Positions 47,898 through 60,453 of a stretch of 64,000 bases of DNA are shown here, one piece after another. The stretch is taken from NCBI GenBank assembly GCA_015501585.1, contig JADNRY010000007.1, positions 248,001-312,000 on the forward strand, in the 5' to 3' direction. Numbering within the stretch: position 1 is the first letter of the stretch; each line of letters begins with the position of its first letter. The position numbers and the translations under genes were made by a program. The notes beneath the pieces were generated by a model. That model was not told where the DNA came from. It did not search any database and saw only the letters and a program-made list of their open reading frames with translations. The stretch comes from Rhodocollybia butyracea (Eukaryota > Basidiomycota > Agaricomycetes > Agaricales > Omphalotaceae).

Positions 47898-48921
47898 ATG
47901 ACACGCATAACGAACTTTGGCCGCAAGCGCACATATCTCGAATCTCAGGCAGAAAATGACGCTGGCGGTAGCGTGAAAACCCTAACACCGGAGGCTCCAA
48001 CTGTAGAAGATTCTGGAGCCGGTGCTCAGCCTCCCAAGAAGAAACGAAAACGAACACCAAAATCGAAACGAGATGGACATGGCACCCGGCCTATGGGAAC
48101 TGCCCCAGACGGAACTGAGCTCAGCAAACCTCCACAGGAAAAGTCATTTAGCACAGATACATCGTCCCCGAAAGCAAAAAAAAAGAGAGACAAAAAATGT
48201 ATCCAAGCTTTTTCTCAATAACAGCTTGATGTTTACCTTGCTCTAGATATCTCTCCATCGGAACGACGACGTCTGAAACGAATAGAGGAAAAAAACGCAG
48301 ACACTATCTGTTATGCGTGTCGTGAACGCGGTCACGCAGCTAAAGATTGTCCGAAGAATGAAAATGGCGGAAGTTCAAGCTCGAAACAGGTTGGGATGTG
48401 CTACAGGTGCGCAAATTTCTTCATTCATTCCCCGTCTTTCACTGAAGAATCTGAATAGATGTGGTTCTACCAGACACTCATTATCACGTTGTAAAAAACC
48501 TGAGGACCCTTCGAACCCTCTGCCTTGGGCACACTGTTTCGTTTGCAGTAATCAAGGTCATTTAGCATCTACGTGCCCTCAAAACAAGTCCAAAGGCATA
48601 TATCCAAATGGTGGTAGCTGTAAGCTTTGTGGAGACATTACACACCTCGCAAAGGATTGTTCCATTCGAAAGAAAGGTCGATAACATCACTCAAACTCTG
48701 GTCCTTGACTAAAATTGCTTGTAGATACTGGCTCATTAGCTGCGGTGCTAGGCTTAGAAGAAAAGCATGTCGGGGCGGATGAAGACGATTTCCATACGCT
48801 CGGTCGAAGAAAGCAGGAGCTTGATCGGCGCGATAAACATGTCGAACAAGTTCAACGTATGAAGGCTGACGCTTCGCGTGTGACCTCTTCTGGGACAGCA
48901 AAAAAGGTCGTGATCTTTTAG
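47898..48921 (+). CDS. ZCCHC9-like CCHC zinc-knuckle protein
   Basis: Nucleic-acid-binding protein related to ZCCHC9, which in animals is nucleolar. ATG 47898 opens a basic N terminus with a nuclear-signal-like run (PKKKRKRTPKSKR). After an intron come PSERRRLKRIEEKNADTICY and four zinc knuckles: CYACRERGHAAKDC, CYR|CGSTRHSLSRC, CFVCSNQGHLASTC and CKLCGDITHLAKDC. The order and the spacer FVCSNQGHLASTCPQNKSKG match the ZCCHC9 pattern. The last exon (from about 48724) encodes a charged tail ending KKVVIF, TAG at 48919-48921. It sits close downstream of the tRNA, on the same strand. Confidence 0.87.
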
Positions 48922-49320
48922 ACAGCTCGCAGAGTTGCATACTTTACTTATCAGCGGCTCTACAATTCAAAATTCGTAATGGACAGAAAAGCTGGAAGTA
49001 CCGTATCAAACTTCCGGGCTCCAGCTTTCGGAGTACTATAGTAGTAGTCTTCGGATGAATATCACAACTGAGGACCTACAGCCAGTAAAATCCAGAATAG
49101 GAGTTCTATCTGCATCATAAGAGTAAGCGTAGATTATATCGCGCGAGAGGACAACCTCTAATGATGAGAAGTTCTTCTGCTTCTAAGTCCAGTATCTGTA
49201 AAAATTTACTTCATGTGCTAAGCTAAAACTATAGGAGCCCTTCTCAAAATCCTTCTGCACAAGATCGCGGCCTCAAAATGTGTGGACAAGCCGTTGAATT
49301 CCAAGCTATAGGATGAACAT
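48922..49320. other. Convergent intergenic region
   Basis: The 399 bp between the 3' ends of the zinc-knuckle gene and Rav1 hold no supportable gene. They are presumably 3' UTRs. Confidence 0.4.
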
Positions 49321-52300
49321 TTAAAAGTTGAAAGCACCCATATCAAATTCAGGAACTTGGACATCCTGTTTGGCCGACTTCATTAGGCTACCCAGATCCG
49401 CCTTCCTCGCTTTCAAATCACCCGCGTCTGGAACAGGCTCTTCTGGAATGACAGTAATCTTTGGTGGTTTACCTTCGGGAGAAACAGCGCGCGTTGGAGG
49501 CAAGGATGGAATATCCATATCAATCATAATTGAGGATTTACGACGCAATGAAGGCGCCAGTGAAAATCCAGATCGGCGTGTAACCGGACTACCGGGTGGT
49601 GAAAAAGAAGCGTCGCCATTTTGATGAGGTAGGCCGCGGGGTGCGCCAGTGGGTCGTTCGAAAGACCATGATTGAACGAGATCAAGAGCCAGGATATGAC
49701 AACCTATTATTCGTTAAGCAAGCAATGCCTTGAAAGAAAAGACAACAAGGTTTTACCCATTCTGCAAAATACACGGGCAATCTGTAAGACAAAGTTAAAC
49801 TCAAGTCGTCCTGAGATTTCGCTGTTCCCTTTGGCTGCCTGAAGAGTTTTCGATCTTAACTGAGAGAATAACAGTGCCAGGCTGGGGTCGTCGTAATGAG
49901 GTTCCCCGATTTCTTTAACGACAATGTCCAAAATACTAGCAAGGTCTTGTAGTGGCGTCTGGGCGAGGAGAATTGGGTCAACTCTCAATTGAACTTAGTA
50001 GAACTTACTATAAGAACTCTGACACCGAGATCTCGCCGATGTAGTAACCAGAATGCCCAACTAGCCAACCATCTATTCCCTTCTCTGAAAGCAGTAGGGA
50101 GTACAGTGCCGTTCAGAATGCCACAAAATACTGGGCCTTCATTACTCTGTTCCACAACACGCGCGATCGCAAGGGCAAGTTGAAAGTCTTGAAGTTGTTT
50201 GAGGCAGACGTTTACGGCGTCCTTTAGAGAGCCTCCTAGAAGAAAAAATGCTGCTGCATATTCTACATGACGACGTCAGTAAGCTTGGAAAACAACTCGG
50301 TTAGTCCATGAACTCACCGAACCGCTGTTTAGCCAAAAGAGCAAACGCGTTTTTCAGCGCTGCTGTCCGCCATCGGGCCTGTGTAAAGTCATTTGAAAGG
50401 AATCTCAGCATGGCAGATTGCTCCTTGTGCCAGGCAGCTTGTCTCCAGAGCCCGTGGACGAGCTTTATCTTCCCTAAAGCGAAATAGAATAACGAGCAAG
50501 CTGTAGGGTCACGGATATCACCATTCATAAATTCATTTCTTGCAATAACCTCCATCTGGGATTTCTGTCGTTTCGCTTCAGAAATCACTCGGAATTTAGA
50601 CTGGAAGATGGCTGACCAATGATTCAATGGAATTTAACCAGATGGAGATTCCCAATGCCCTTGCATCAAACCAGCACATCTTGTTGTTACAGGCAGCGGA
50701 AGAAGCGCCTAGTAAAATATCCTGACTTTCGCTATGAAACGCCCAGACCATATCCCGGTATCGCAGCCGCTCTCTCTTTCCAGTATTGCGTGCGCTACTA
50801 TTCGGAGAATCTGAGCTGGAAGGCTTTGACGCGCGGTCGTTGACGATATAGAACGACCGCATCGAGATCAGGTAGCGGAGGCCATTTGAGTCGAGGGATC
50901 GACGTTGTTCATCGATCTGAGCAAAATAAGTTAGCAGATCTCAGAGAAGCTCAAGGGCTTATACCTCAAGGGTAGTCTGTATTAAAACAATCAGACTCGC
51001 ACACTCATTGGGAGTAAGATGTGGCAATGGTTGAGATTCGAGACTTTCAATCAGTTTGGTCACCAAGGGACGACAAAAGCCTTCGTCCTCGCTGAAAGAT
51101 ACAGTTGAAGCATGTTTGAAAGATGAGTATTACCACATTACCACGCACTTAGTTTCTTGTGGCCCATCGAAGAGCATAGTATATCGTTTCTGGTGCTTGC
51201 GGTTCTACAGGACTATATGGTCAATAGGTATACAAACAACCCCAAAATTACTCACCGACTGTCCTTTACTGAAAAACCGCTCAACAGGCACCGACGCCCA
51301 CGATCTCCGAGAATCAACATTTTCCAAATCTTTTGCAAGGTTAGCAATGATATCTTTGACCAGCTCGATCTTTTCTGTTTATAACTTCAGTACGCGTATA
51401 CCCAAAGATGAACAACTTACCCCACAACAGGCACTGTAAGAGCATCTGTGGATGATAATCTGGGAGAGGGCCGTTTTGTCGGGCAACGTATTCAAAAAGG
51501 CTCTCTGTATTTTTGGATGGGTGTTTTGGTGGTCCATAAAGTAGCATTTGGTGCCCGGCGCCAATGAGGAGCGAGCTGTTTGCCAGCCAGATAGAGTCGC
51601 TAATGGGGTATGGGATGAAACTACGTTGCACGTTAACCACGATAATAAGGTACAGAAAGGATATAACAAACCTTCCTATGTCTATTTTCCAACACATTGA
51701 CCAGCCAGGATCTTCATCGAAATATGTCATGCGCTGCTGGCACAGAAGCTCTACGTGATGTAAGAAACCAACTGCAAGAATTGACTGCATATCGGGTGTA
51801 GAGGTCCAATCCAAGTCATTGATAGGCTGACTGAATTGATGGTTCAAATCAAGCTTTTTGCTGAAAGGGATTGAAAACTGACCTATACGTACAGCGGAAC
51901 TCTAAGCCTGACGCGAATTCAGACTCTTTCGAGTCCCAAATCGTCAGTTCGTCACCATCTGAACAAGGAGTGACTGGTGGATACCATGTAGTGTAGTAAG
52001 CAACTGGATGACGATTATATGAAATACATACTAAGTGCAGTTTTTTTCGCGGAGCTACATCTCGCTTTCCGTATCCCTTGTCGACCAGTTTTGACCTTAC
52101 CAGTACACCTCCAACCAGGGTTATCCTTATGTGACGGTGATGTTAAAATACCTAATACCACCTCCCGTTCTTCAAGAACCCAAAACGCAAGCTCCCCCTC
52201 TTCAGATATACTCAGAAGAGCGTCATGCTCTACCCATTCATTTTTCATCCCCCAGGCCATCGGATCTACAGGTTGAATCAGGCTTGGCTGGGCATCGAGC

Positions 52301-54289
52301 GGGAGGCGATGGTGAGAATGAAGGGAAAGCATGACAGGAGAACTATCGCGTTGTGTACCAACAGGGAGATGTACATGTGAGATATCCAAACTGCCTGTGA
52401 TTCCGACTATCGAATCATGGCTGTCATCATTTGAGGGTGTTGTAAATAATGAGACGAGATTAGGAACTGTAATAGAGGTCGGAGGTGATGTGTGCATTGT
52501 GAGAGTAGATGATGAGCGTAGATACGTTGCGAAGAGACGGCCTGAAACGAAAATGAGAGGGGTAAACTTTTAGATAAATGAAGCCTACCGTGGTCGAGGA
52601 CCACTGCTTGATCTGCAGTATTCCACGAGTCCGATTTTGAGAGCCTCACGTTAGCTTGATCAAGGGTCCAAGCCTCCCCGCTTCCCCCCTTGCGTACAAC
52701 ACCCACACCCTTCCCTTCAGGTGTTCTGACGAAGTAGGAAATCTCAGCTTCTTCAGCTGAAACTCTATCCGAGAATTGGCCTATTGGCTTCAGACCGGTA
52801 GGCTGGGCATCGAAAAATTCTGCTAGATTAAGCTGGTAAGAACATAGAGGTGTGGTGGAAACTAGAGTAATAGTAGACTGAGACGGATCTGGGAGCACGT
52901 AAAGATGTGTGGGGATCCTTGGTAATGGGGACTGAAACGATTGTTGTATGACAAAATGCTTAAGAAGCGTTGGCGGTCTTCGGTCGACGTTCTTGATTAA
53001 ACAGACGTCAAGGCTTGTTCAGATGAACAAAGTTGAACTTTACCACTACAGCGGTAAGCACGATGTTTCCTTCGACAACGTGCAAAAATATATCCCATCC
53101 TTCTTCCACAATATCTCGCAGTCTTCGGGTCTTTACGTCATCTAGATCAGAAGTCTGCTCCACCACCTTTTGAAGACTCTGGCATATTATTTCTCGATCG
53201 AGCCAAAATACGGCCGAGGAAGGTGTGACTGATGTAAGGGAAAATGGTGTCGAACAATAGAGATCGATGGCCGCATGCAATTGTAGATGTTGAGGAGAGT
53301 CCAACACCGGGAAGAAGATTCGGAGAGTAGAGTCTAGAGTGACGGTATACAAGACTAAATCGTCGCTAGAACGTGCACGTCAATTTCCTTTAAATCGGAC
53401 GCTGGCATTTGGACAAACCGACTAGATGCTGGAGAATGGCGCCAGGAAAGGTTTGTAACAGGTCTTGGGTGTGGTATCAATTGCGTTTGGCGTCCGGTAG
53501 TAGTAGAGTAGAGCCGAACAGCATTGTCTACCTTTTGAAAAGTTCGATGAAAATTACGAGTCCATACCTTGTCGCGTACCTTTGTGGTAGTAGCAATATA
53601 CGTCAAGGAAGGCGCGAAATGGGCCAGTGAAGGAGGGGTTTTTAGCCTGGGTCGTAAATGTAAGTACTTGTTTCAAGAACTGAGTGGTATTTGCATACGA
53701 GACTGTCCATTTCTGAGACCAAGTTGGAAGATCATTCTCGAGTATAAGCGTATAGACGGACATGCCGTGTGTTGTACCAACGGCAAGGAGCCCTAAGACC
53801 AATCAGACGCGTATAATGGAATCCAGGAATCGGAGTACCAGATCTGCTATCTAAAGTCGTTACAACATGATCCCGAGGAATAACCAAAGAGGAATGGATC
53901 CGCCATGTGTCGTGCTGCCCACCAGACAGAGACCAAGTTGCAATCCGCGAGTTCATTGCCGCGACAATCTGCAGCACGATGAGCGAGATTAGACAAAAGA
54001 ATGGATGGCACGTACCAGTTTCATACCAGAATCCACAGATATACATGAGATACTTTCTGCCGCATAATTGGACCCCGGAAAGACTTGCCAAAAGGCGAGG
54101 ATACGTATGAGTGTTAGATCTCGAGCGTTGAGGATGACAACTGCATCGGCGGAGGGATATAGCTGCGCGGAATCAGCTTAGAAACTGCTGCATGGTGTAA
54201 AGGCTTACAAGAAGAGTCTCATGGGGCAGTACAAGATGAAAAAGGCCGGTAGACGGAGAACCAAGATAATTTTGGCGCAAAGTTAGCAT
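49321..54289 (-). CDS. RAV1: RAVE complex subunit Rav1 (DmX-like)
   Basis: Large scaffold of the RAVE complex, which reassembles the V-ATPase on vacuole/endosome membranes after glucose depletion. The N-terminal ATG at 54289 gives MLTLRQNYLGSPSTGLFHLV, then YPSADAVVILNARDL, LAFWQVFPG, ISCISVDSGMKLIVAAMNSR and ATWSLSGGQHDTWRIHSSLV, which fit Rav1 beta-propellers. Further exons carry LIPHPRPVTNLSWRHSPASS and TVTLDSTLRIFFPVLDSPQH. The C-terminal Rav1 domain is clear at about 50100-50860: YRDMVWAFHSESQDILLG, FDARALGISIWLNS, RNEFMNGDIRDPTACSLFYF and YAAAFFLLGGSLKDAVNVCL. TAA at 49321-49323. More than fifteen introns interrupt it. An upstream ATG in another frame was not used. Confidence 0.87.
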
Positions 54290-54366
54290 TCCAAAACCGG
54301 AGTTCGAAGCGCCCATCAACCATAAACGTCATATGGTTGGCGCGAGGCAACTTGCTTTTGACCACC
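54290..54366. promoter_or_regulatory. 77-bp divergent promoter between Rav1 and the FAS1-domain gene
   Basis: Start codons at 54289 (minus) and 54367 (plus) are only 77 bp apart. Both transcripts must start inside or next to this gap, so the two genes share control DNA. No TATA box is visible. Confidence 0.55.
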
Positions 54367-57146
54367 ATGTTAATACTCAAGGCTTTGGGCTTTCTGAGCC
54401 TTGCTTTCGCTGCTCAACTGCCCATGAATGCTTCAATAACCTCTACAACTCTCGTTACTGTACTCAGCGCCGACCCCGACTACGAGTCCCTGCTACGTTT
54501 GATTCAGCTGGCCCATTTAATCCCAACATTGAACCGGCTCAGTGGCAGTACCCTCTTTGCTCCGACAAACGACGCTATCAGCCGTCATCCTCCTTGGAAA
54601 TCTATCCTGGATGATCATCAAATACACGACAATGTGCAAGAGCAGCTCCGGCAGCAGTTGTACTATCACCTAATAAACTACACTGTTTCGTCAGTGGCAG
54701 AGCAAGTTACTGTCCTCAAAACTCTGCATTATCCCCATACCCCCGTCAGTCCACCATCTCGGGAACCTCCGCCCAACCCTCCTTGGCTACCTATACCTGA
54801 GGGTACGCTTGGCGAAGAACCCCAAAGACTGCGGCTTGGTGGAAGAGGCAAAAATGGGTACGTAGGAGTTGACGCTTTCGGTAAAGGAGGCGTTCAAATT
54901 GTCAAAGGACAAGTTGACGCTGGAAACGGAGCTGTACTTGGTATTTCAGAAGTATTGGAACCTCCTTCCAACTTAGGTAACTGACCTTGACCATCCTATA
55001 TCGTGTTAGCTGATGTTCTTCTGAAGCTTCTGTTCTCTCGCAACATGACTCAGTTTCCTATTTCCACAAAGTGCTTACTCCTGAGATCGAAAAGCTTTTG
55101 AATTCGACGCCGGAATTGACATTATTTCTTCCTATCAATGAAGCATGGGATGCCCTCGATCAATATGAGCGTATATATCTTGAAAGCAAATATGCCACGG
55201 ATGACCTTAATCGCATTTTGAACATGCATGCAGTCGCGCGGAAAGGCGTCAAATGGTCTGATTCTTTTGAACCTGCACTGAAGTGTAAGCCCCGCTAACT
55301 AAGGATGTTCGCTTGTATTCTGATCATTCTTTAGTAAAGACCATTGACGGAACAACGTTGGAGATTGTGGTCACACCTGAAAAGACGATGGTCTCTACAG
55401 CGGAGCTCATTCAGCCAGACATATACGCCTCTAATGGGGTTCTCCACCTTGTATCCTCTCTTCTCATTCCCGAAGGTACTTTCAGGCCTACACCGGAAAA
55501 ACTTCTGCTCTCCTTGGACTGTTCCCGCTTTGTGTCCTTCATTCACGAATCAAATCTTACCTTCCTTATCAATAACACTGATACAAAATACACCATTCTC
55601 GCGCCTAGCAACGATGTGCTATCGATTTTTTCAGACGACGAGATTCCCAAGCCTGGGTCTGAGGAGATGGAAAAGCTTTTGCGTTATCACTTCATTCCCG
55701 GAAAGTGGACACCAGAGAAATTTCGTTCTGGGATGCTTATAGAAACGGCACTACAGGAACCAGGTCTCGGTGGCAGTAGGCAAGTATTGAGCGTTGATGT
55801 TGGAGAAGGGAACGAAAATGATGATGCATGGAAGTCGCTGCGATTCGGCGGCGCTACCGTCATGCGTGAACCCGGTAAGCCAATTGGATATCGTTTTACG
55901 TCCCTCGTTAATAGATGCGCCAATAGTACGAGTACGAGCTGACAATATCTTGATATATTTTATATCAAAGCCAATAGTCCCCCCTTCAGACGCAATCGAC
56001 ACTGTTCTTCCGATGCTCGATTTTTCCAGCTTTATTGCCTATATCTTGGCATCCTCAGTTGGAGACAAGATCCGAAATACCGCCAACACAACGCTCCTCA
56101 TTCCTCCCAATGATGCTTTTGAACGCCTGGGTCTCCTGGTCAGCGGATACCTGCTTGCTCCTTCTTCGAAGGCGGATCTGGAGAAAGTTCTCCTGCATCA
56201 CTCTCTGAGCACCGTTCGTTACGCGGAAGCTCTGGAGAATGGGACTCAGCGTACTTTTCCCACCAATGAAGGCTCCGACCTGAGCGTTTCCCGAGAAAAC
56301 AATGGGACTATTTTTGTCAGCGCCAGTGGGGGGTGGGCGGGTATGAAATCTCGGCTCCGCACGCGGGATATCCTTACACAGACAGGAGTTGTGCACGAGG
56401 TTTCCGATATCTTGATACCTCGGTCGGTAGAACTAACGATGGCGAAACTCATGAAGGCGGCCAAGGGAAGTACCATGATTACGATGGTCACCAAGGCAGG
56501 TCTGGATTGGGTGCTCAATGGAACTACTCCTCCAGAGGGATCTCCCTGGTCCGAGCAAGGTTTAGGCAATGCTGGTTGGGTGTTGCTTTGCCCTACTGAT
56601 ACAGCTTTTGAAAAGTATAATGTATCCGAACTTTACGCCGACAAAGAAAAGTTGATATCCATCGTCAGTCAGCACTTGATTCCATACCCCTCACCGTCGG
56701 ATAAGCTGGTGATGGTGCCTTCTGACGATGGTTCGATAAATATCAATCGTCCTCTCCTGCTCGAGGACTCTGTGACATACTCCACGTTGTTATCTCCATC
56801 TTCTATGTACGGAGACTTGGTCTTCAAGGAATCAAGCGACGCCAAAGGCGGCTATATCGTCGGCATCAAAGGTGCTCGAGGAACAGACGGCACAAACGAT
56901 TGGGCCCGTGTCTTGTCATGGGGACGGTCGACTGGAGAAGGGGCTGGCGGCGTTGGCGGTGTTATCCGCATCGATCGACTACTTGTGCCTTATTATCCGC
57001 CTTGGTGGACGGAATACGGAGCACCATTAGTAGTTGGGGTTCTGGGAATATTCGTGATTGCGGCTTTTTTTTATGGTGTTCGAAAGGTTTGGCAAAGGGA
57101 CACAACTGAAGCTACGTATGAGCCTGTTGACTCAGACGAAGAATAA
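54367..57146 (+). CDS. Five-FAS1-domain membrane protein (Fsc1-like)
   Basis: Fasciclin-domain protein of the fission yeast Fsc1 type, which sits in the vacuole membrane and is needed for autophagosome-vacuole fusion there. ATG 54367 starts a signal peptide (MLILKALGFLSLAFAA). Five FAS1 repeats follow: near 54460 (TLFAPTNDAIS), 55060 (LTLFLPINEAWDAL), 55520 (YTILAPSNDVLSIF), 56000 (TTLLIPPNDAFERL) and 56440 (WVLLCPTDTAFEKYN). Introns cut the early part; the final 1.1 kb is a single exon. A C-terminal transmembrane helix (APLVVGVLGIFVIAAFFYGV, about 57020-57080) and a short acidic cytosolic tail (EPVDSDEE) end at TAA 57144. Domain count and topology fit Fsc1. Confidence 0.85.
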
Positions 57147-57389
57147 GGATCGTCTTTGACCACGGACGCATCACGAACAAACTGTATCATTATAGACATC
57201 TATGGGTTGTATTGTATGTAAATATACCAGTACATGTTATTTTCGATAAGCGTCGGGGAGAGTTGGGAGATTGATCGGTATTGATCGGTAATACGGGAAT
57301 CATATGTAAACGTCCAAGTTGGTCCGCACCGATATGGCCCAAGTAATAGTCTTCTTTCCTTCACCTCCATCTGCTTAAATTTACCAGAA

Positions 57390-58686
57390 ATGGTGTGTTC
57401 GGCCTGAATCTTTTATATTGTCAGCTTCTTTTAACTTTGCGATCCGGGTGTAGAGTGAAGCAGATTCACCGGCGGTCAAGGTAGCGTCAGCAACAGCTGA
57501 AAACGTGAAGGCTTTCGTTGCAGGAGGATTTGGAGGCGTTTGCGCTGTCCTTGTCGGTGGGTTAACATCTATGTAACGCTGTTCCACGGCTGATACGCTT
57601 TTCCAGGCCATCCTTTTGATTTGACCAAGACCCGACTGCAAACTGCATCTTCTGGGACTTACACGGGAGCCATAGATGTTGTGAAGAAGACATTAGCCCG
57701 AGATGGCGTTTCTGGGTCTGTGGTACTTCTAAAGTTGCATCCGAGTCGCTGATAAGATAACACAGACTGTATCGAGGTATTGTGCCCCCGCTTCTCGGTG
57801 TAACACCCATATTTGCCGTGTCATTCTGGGTATGATGCTCTGTAATCTTATACAGCAAAGATATTTGCTTACACTCAGCCTTTTGTAGGCCTACGACGCG
57901 TCAAAAAAGCTGATACTTGCGGCCACCCCGAACCGGAGCAGCGAGAAATTATCCATTCCTGAGCTTGCTGCTGCCGGATTTTTATCCGCGGTTCCGGCTA
58001 CAGCGGTTACCGCCCCCGTAGAAAGAGCCAAGGTTCTACTGCAGGCATGTATATTTAGGATTCTTGGATCAGAACGTCTGTAACCTTGCGCCGTACAGGT
58101 CCAAGGACAGGGCGGATCGGAACAGAAATACAAAGGTGTAATCGATGTTATGCGCCATCTGTACAAAGAAGGAGGACTACGAAGTATTTTCCGAGGATCT
58201 GGAGCCACTTTAGCAAGAGATGGACCAGGAAGTGCAGCGTGAGTGGCTGAGGCGCATGATTTCGCATTTAGCGCTTATGCTTTTTCATTAAAGATATTTC
58301 GCCGCCTACGAAGTCACAAAAAAATCTTTGACACCAGCTGGTTCCTCGCCATCAGATTTGAATTTGGGTGTCATCATCTTTTCTGGAGGCATGGCCGGTG
58401 TCGCTATGTGGTCTTTAGCTATTCCACCAGACGTTTGTCTTTTCCTCTGTTCCAGTGGAATGTAACTTAGGAAAATGGTTTATAGGTTATCAAATCTAGA
58501 ATTCAGTCTGCGCCTTCCGGGACTTACTCCGGATTCATGGATTGTGCGAGGAAGACCATTGCTCGGGACGGTGCGGCGGCGCTCTGGAAAGGATTCGGAC
58601 CTGCGATGGCTCGGGCTTTTCCGGCAAATGCTGCGACATTTTTGGGCGTTGAGGCGTCTAGAAAGGCATTAGACAAATTGTTTTAG
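57390..58686 (+). CDS. Mitochondrial carnitine/acylcarnitine-type carrier
   Basis: Inner-membrane SLC25 carrier, most like the carnitine/acylcarnitine translocase (Crc1/CACT) that feeds beta-oxidation. The three repeats show [11 protein letters not shown] (about 57610), [11 protein letters not shown] (about 58010) and PPDVIKSRIQ (about 58428-58500, over an intron), each PX[D/E]XX[K/R]. Between them lie [58 protein letters not shown] and [22 protein letters not shown] at 58684-58686. The start is odd: the only ATG that can lead in, 57390-57392, is followed directly by a GT donor; the acceptor at 57453 joins [10 protein letters not shown], and an in-frame TAG inside the intron shows it must be spliced. 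Substrate is by family resemblance. Confidence 0.85.
57393..57453 (+). other. Intron directly after the start codon of the carrier gene
   Basis: ATG|GTGTGT ... GGGTGTAG|AGTGAA, 61 bp. The start codon is the complete coding part of the first exon. No other ATG lies in frame before the conserved VKAF segment. Confidence 0.7.
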
Positions 58687-59267
58687 ATGCGACGGTTCCT
58701 TTTTTTAGATTGGTCTTATAGGACTGAGCCTGTACACTCAATGGGCAGACAGAGGCGCCTCATTCTACGCGATAAGTATCTGGAGGCCTCTTCAATATAA
58801 GTATAATGTACTCGTAACAAGTGTATTCCAGGGGTAATGCGGCGAGAGTCTCGATCAGGCAAGTCTGCAACTTGAACAACAGATTCACTGTTCTCTGCTT
58901 GAAAATCATATCAGCCTCTTGCATCACAGTAATTTGCCCGTTGACTATGAATAAGTCTGATAGCGTCACGTTCAGCAGGGCAGTCGCGCTATCAGTATGA
59001 CTAGCTTGAATCCCAATCGGAATAGGCGTGGTTCCGTACCAATGTGGTTTAGTAGTGCATTCCAGTTCCTTGGTGTGTACATGGCAATTGTTCATGGGAT
59101 TTATCGTAGGAACTTGACAGCGCCAATACTTTGAGCCCTGTTTTGTCCGAACTTAAACAAGTCTTTATTCTTCGCCTACGCTACTTCGTCTCGAGTTGAT
59201 TATGACATTACATTTAGCAATTAACGATGGTATACAAAATTACAAAACTAAACCAAGTCCAAATTGT
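58687..59267. other. Convergent intergenic region
   Basis: This 581-bp region has a 111-codon minus frame (58760-59095) that shows no recognisable family and is weakly hydrophobic. I do not call it as a gene. Confidence 0.35.
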
Positions 59268-60097
59268 TCAGAAAAATCCACCTCCATTATCAAAGCCTCC
59301 ATCAAGTACATCTCCCAACAAAAGTCCACCAGCCAAACCACCTAGAAGAGGAAGGGCCATTCCTCCACCTCCCATGCCTCCACCTCCCATTCTTTGGTTA
59401 CCCCCAAATCCACCCATACCGTTTCCGTATCCACCCCCGTATCCGTACTGCTGAGGAGGAGGCGCGTATCGAGCCTGTGACGCATAAAATGCTTGTTGCT
59501 GTGCATAAGCCTCTTGCTGAGCCCGTTGTAATTCAAGTCGCTGTTGACGTCGCTGCTCATGAAGCTGAAAGAAAGCTTGAGTAAAATCAAGAGTACTAAA
59601 GACGATTATCCCACCTGGGCCGACCGGAGCTTTTCAGCTTCTCGTTCTTCCTTGGTACCAATTGCCTTGTCCTTCATCTAAACCAGCTTGCGTTGGTAAT
59701 GGTTTAGATACTGGATAATAAAATAGACATACTTTTCCAAAGAAGCCTCTTTTGTGCTTCGAGTCTTTCGACTGCGACTGTCCGTTGAACGAGTGTCGCC
59801 TGTTTCGATCGTCCGTGACAGGTGGGTTTAAGCTAGATGAGTTATTTCGGAAACCTTGACTTGACTTGGGTCTCGCTTTCTCTCGTGCATCTGGGTGCTC
59901 GTGAAGATACTGCTCATCTTCAAATGGATGCGTCCAGATTGAGCGCGGAGGAGTTGCTTTGGTATCGACCTACAAGATTGTTGTCAGCGATGCTGCCGGA
60001 CCTTCAAGTTCCAGGGACCTACGTAGAACGGATGTCCTTCGTGGTATTGCTTTATCCAACCGTAGGGTAGTGGATGGTCGTCATAATCTGAAGACAT
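59268..60097 (-). CDS. WW-domain protein A with glycine-rich tail
   Basis: First of two neighbouring paralogues. ATG at 60095-60097 gives MSSDYDDHPLPYGWIKQYHE and GHPFY, then an intron, then VDTKATPPRSIWTHPFEDEQ. This is a WW domain (G-W, then I-W, with HP), which binds proline-rich ligands. After a Lys/Ser-rich linker (HKRGFFGK|MKDKAIGTKEERE) comes a Gln/Arg-rich coiled-coil-like part (EAEKLRSAQLHEQRRQQRLE), then PPPQQYGYGGG and a Gly/Met-rich stretch, ending LPLLGGLAGGLLLGDVLDGG and GFF. TGA at 59268-59270. The WW intron is in the same place and phase as in the neighbour at 60454-61280. The targets are not known. Confidence 0.78.
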
Positions 60098-60453
60098 GAT
60101 GGTGTAGTGAAGAAAGCTGTTGTGCTTACCTATACACTTCCATTGACAATTTCCTCGTGATCTTTGGAGACGGTGGCAGTGCAAGTTGATAGGGAACGCT
60201 TTGACTCTGGACTCTTCGGCAGTTGGCAATGCAGAATAACTGATATCGATAAGTATCTACAGAGGCATTTGCGGTAGCAAGGTCTGCGCGCCCGATTACT
60301 ATCATGAATTGGACTGACATTGTTCATGACGCGTGGGATTCTGTCTGACAGCCTCGGAACATATATCCTTCCAGTTGTGGGTCGTGGCATAGACTTGACA
60401 ATGAATGGTTTACTAGTATGTATATAATAATGACGGCGGTGATCAATCATTAA
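60098..60453. other. Spacer between the two WW-domain genes
   Basis: The 356 bp hold the leader of WW gene A and the 3' end of WW gene B. Open frames here lack features. Confidence 0.35.

Noticed and set aside
58760..59095. 111-codon minus-strand open frame as a gene
   Set aside because: No family resemblance and no exon partners, between two convergent 3' ends.
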